A stretch of DNA of 64,000 nt from an uncultured Pseudomonadales bacterium (GTDB lineage: Bacteria > Pseudomonadota > Gammaproteobacteria > Pseudomonadales > Cellvibrionaceae). The stretch is from positions 682,001 to 746,000 of the forward strand of contig CANLBN010000001.1 of assembly GCA_947488935.1 (NCBI GenBank), read 5' to 3'. The stretch's first letter is position 1, and every line of letters starts with the position of its first letter. Both the position numbers and the translations under genes were made by a program. Shown one piece after another: positions 62,526 to 64,000 of this stretch. The notes under the pieces are model-generated. The model saw nothing but the letters and a program-made list of their open reading frames with translations. It was not told the origin of the DNA and ran no database searches.

Positions 62526-64000
62526 GTGAATATTTTTGATCATTACTTTTCTGAACTTACTCCTGATAATTTACAAGAGCCTGCTAGGCAGGTAATAGCT
62601 AAACTATTAGATTGTCTCGATGATGAACAGGTCGAAAGATTAATCACTGTTTTGGATGCAGAGAGCCTTTTAAAAGAGCAGTTGCTTAAGGCTTTAATGG
62701 GTAGTGAATATATTTTAACCTCATGTATCTCTGACCCTAATGTATTATTTCATCATCTTTTATCCGATGCCCCTTTTTCACCGATAACACCCGTTAAAAT
62801 TTTTGATGCCGTCGAAACCGCTTGCTCAGATGATCTTTCCATCGATGAGTTTAATGTGCTGCTGCGTCTTTTACGCCGCCGTTTTATGGTAATGCTTTAT
62901 TGGCGCGATATAAATAATCTTGCCGATTTTAATGAGGTTAGTGCTGCAATGACGGCATTGGCTGAGGTGTTTATACAGCGAGCCCTTGATTTTAATTATA
63001 AGTTACTGGTTAAAAAACACGGTTTTCCTATAGGGCGCGAGACTGGCCAAATACAACCCATGTTGGTTATTGGTATGGGTAAGTTAGGTGGTGAAGAGCT
63101 TAACGTTTCCTCTGATATCGATTTAATATTTGCTTTTCCTGAGTCGGGAAAAACAGAAAAAAAATACAGTGATAATCACCTGCCAATAAAATCAATTGAA
63201 AATCAACAGTTTTTTATTTTTTTAGGCCAGCGTTTAATTAAGTCTCTCAATGAAGTGACTCAACAGGGCTTTGTTTTTCGTGTTGATATGCGCCTACGCC
63301 CCTACGGCGATAGCGGCCCTCTTGTCAGTAACTTTGCATCATTAGAAAATTACTATGAAGCACAAGGCAGAGATTGGGAGCGTTTTGCCTCGGTTAAGGC
63401 GAGAGTGATTGCCTGCTCTACTACTATTGTTGGTAGCTTGCCAGATACAGCAGCACTCAATAAACAGTTGAATGAGCAACGCCTTTTTGAGAGAGAGGCA
63501 GTTGATAATTTTTATGGGATTTTAAAACCTTTTGTTTATCGCAAGTACATTGATTATACGATGGTAGAATCTTTGCGGAACCTCAAGGCGATGATTGTTC
63601 AAGAGGTCAGACGTAAACGATTACAGGATAATGTAAAGCTGGGCAAGGGCGGTATACGCGAAATCGAATTTATTGTGCAGTCTTTTCAATTGGTGCGTGG
63701 TGGTCGCGACCAAGAATTGCAAGCACGTAATTTACTAAAAGTGTTATGTTATCTTGGTGAATGTAATTATCTGAGTGAAGAAGTCGTTAGTGATTTAGAA
63801 AATTCTTATACTTTTTTACGGAAGATTGAACATAGTTTACAAGCTGTTAGCGATTCACAAACACAGTGCCTACCTGTTGATGAAACCTCTTGCGAGAGAT
63901 TGGCATGGTTGTTGGGCTTCTCAGGTTGGAATGATTTTTTAAGGTGTTTAGATAAACATCGAGACGTTGTTGATATCGAATTTGAACGGGTTTTTTCTGA
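62526..64000 (+). CDS. glnE: Glutamine synthetase adenylyltransferase, N-terminal part (partial)
   Basis: A GTG at 62526 opens a frame that continues past the window end; 491 codons are visible of about 950 usual. The first nucleotidyltransferase domain is recognisable by VIGMGKLGGEELNVSSDIDL and KPFVYRKYIDYTMVESLRNL. This N-terminal half carries the deadenylylation activity in E. coli GlnE; the C-terminal adenylylation half is outside. GlnE switches glutamine synthetase off and on under PII control, and its target GlnA is encoded at 14096-15502. AGGGA lies upstream of GTG. Confidence 0.93.
   Translation, partial: MNIFDHYFSELTPDNLQEPARQVIAKLLDCLDDEQVERLITVLDAESLLKEQLLKALMGSEYILTSCISDPNVLFHHLLSDAPFSPITPVKIFDAVETACSDDLSIDEFNVLLRLLRRRFMVMLYWRDINNLADFNEVSAAMTALAEVFIQRALDFNYKLLVKKHGFPIGRETGQIQPMLVIGMGKLGGEELNVSSDIDLIFAFPESGKTEKKYSDNHLPIKSIENQQFFIFLGQRLIKSLNEVTQQGFVFRVDMRLRPYGDSGPLVSNFASLENYYEAQGRDWERFASVKARVIACSTTIVGSLPDTAALNKQLNEQRLFEREAVDNFYGILKPFVYRKYIDYTMVESLRNLKAMIVQEVRRKRLQDNVKLGKGGIREIEFIVQSFQLVRGGRDQELQARNLLKVLCYLGECNYLSEEVVSDLENSYTFLRKIEHSLQAVSDSQTQCLPVDETSCERLAWLLGFSGWNDFLRCLDKHRDVVDIEFERVFS

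Overview
The window looks like a piece of a gammaproteobacterial chromosome, probably from a marine member of the Cellvibrionales or a neighbouring order. The basis is the gene content (bifunctional spoT beside rpoZ and gmk, NtrBC/GlnA/GlnE, rppH-ptsP, mutY-yggX, split argA/argE) and many proteins close to E. coli and Pseudomonas types. Base composition is moderate, with clearly AT-rich islets. The taxonomic call is inference; no rRNA is present. No complete prophage, insertion sequence, integrase or CRISPR array was seen.

Layout. 1-5.3 kb: the end of coaD, then spoT, rpoZ, gmk and yicC on the minus strand and rph on the plus strand. 5.3-15.8 kb: nitrogen control. ntrB-ntrC and glnA each have a sigma-54 promoter with upstream NtrC boxes. 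Between them lies a roughly 5 kb AT-rich islet with a GlxA-type AraC regulator, two secreted proteins of unknown role, and decayed gene pieces, including a broken second AraC gene. 15.9-22.1 kb: DUF501, a one-span membrane protein, typA, a di-iron metallo-beta-lactamase-fold protein, and a large PPOX-FNR-ferredoxin fusion. 22.2-25.3 kb: tRNA-Phe with a 168-bp tandem repeat carrying copies of the tRNA 3' end, then a short LysR/SnoaL/VOC cassette that ends at a decayed copy of the tRNA-Phe 5' half and promoter. 25.3-30.3 kb: Lrp-type regulator, nucleoside-recognition membrane protein, a cache-domain histidine kinase lacking its phosphoacceptor histidine, yggX and mutY.

30.3-39.6 kb is an iron region: a strong Fur box ahead of a DUF4856 gene, then a membrane di-iron hydroxylase, a complete Fbp/Fut-type ferric ABC transporter with a GNAT gene inside it, gcvH, and an imelysin-type lipoprotein. 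39.8-48.5 kb holds housekeeping genes: HAD phosphatase, rppH, ptsP, NRDE protein, lgt, thyA, folA, azlCD, and a DUF1624 membrane protein. 48.7-53 kb: a secreted protein of unknown role, a LysE exporter, a thioredoxin-like protein without cysteines, a YugP-type protease and a CPBP protease. 53-64 kb: ilvD, a glycerophosphodiesterase, an acyltransferase, argA, a glycosyltransferase, a small membrane protein, argE, a PilB/GspE ATPase, and the first half of glnE, which is cut by the window end.

Nitrogen metabolism links distant parts. GlnE modifies GlnA, NtrBC controls glnA and probably itself, PtsP is the first enzyme of the nitrogen PTS, and argA/argE use glutamate. The most unusual items are the tRNA-Phe repeat array (laid out like the E. 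coli tyrT/rtT repeats), the decayed tRNA-Phe copy closing a small cassette, the kinase with Gln in place of His, the decaying islet between ntrBC and glnA, and the Fur-box locus with an EF-hand DUF4856 protein.
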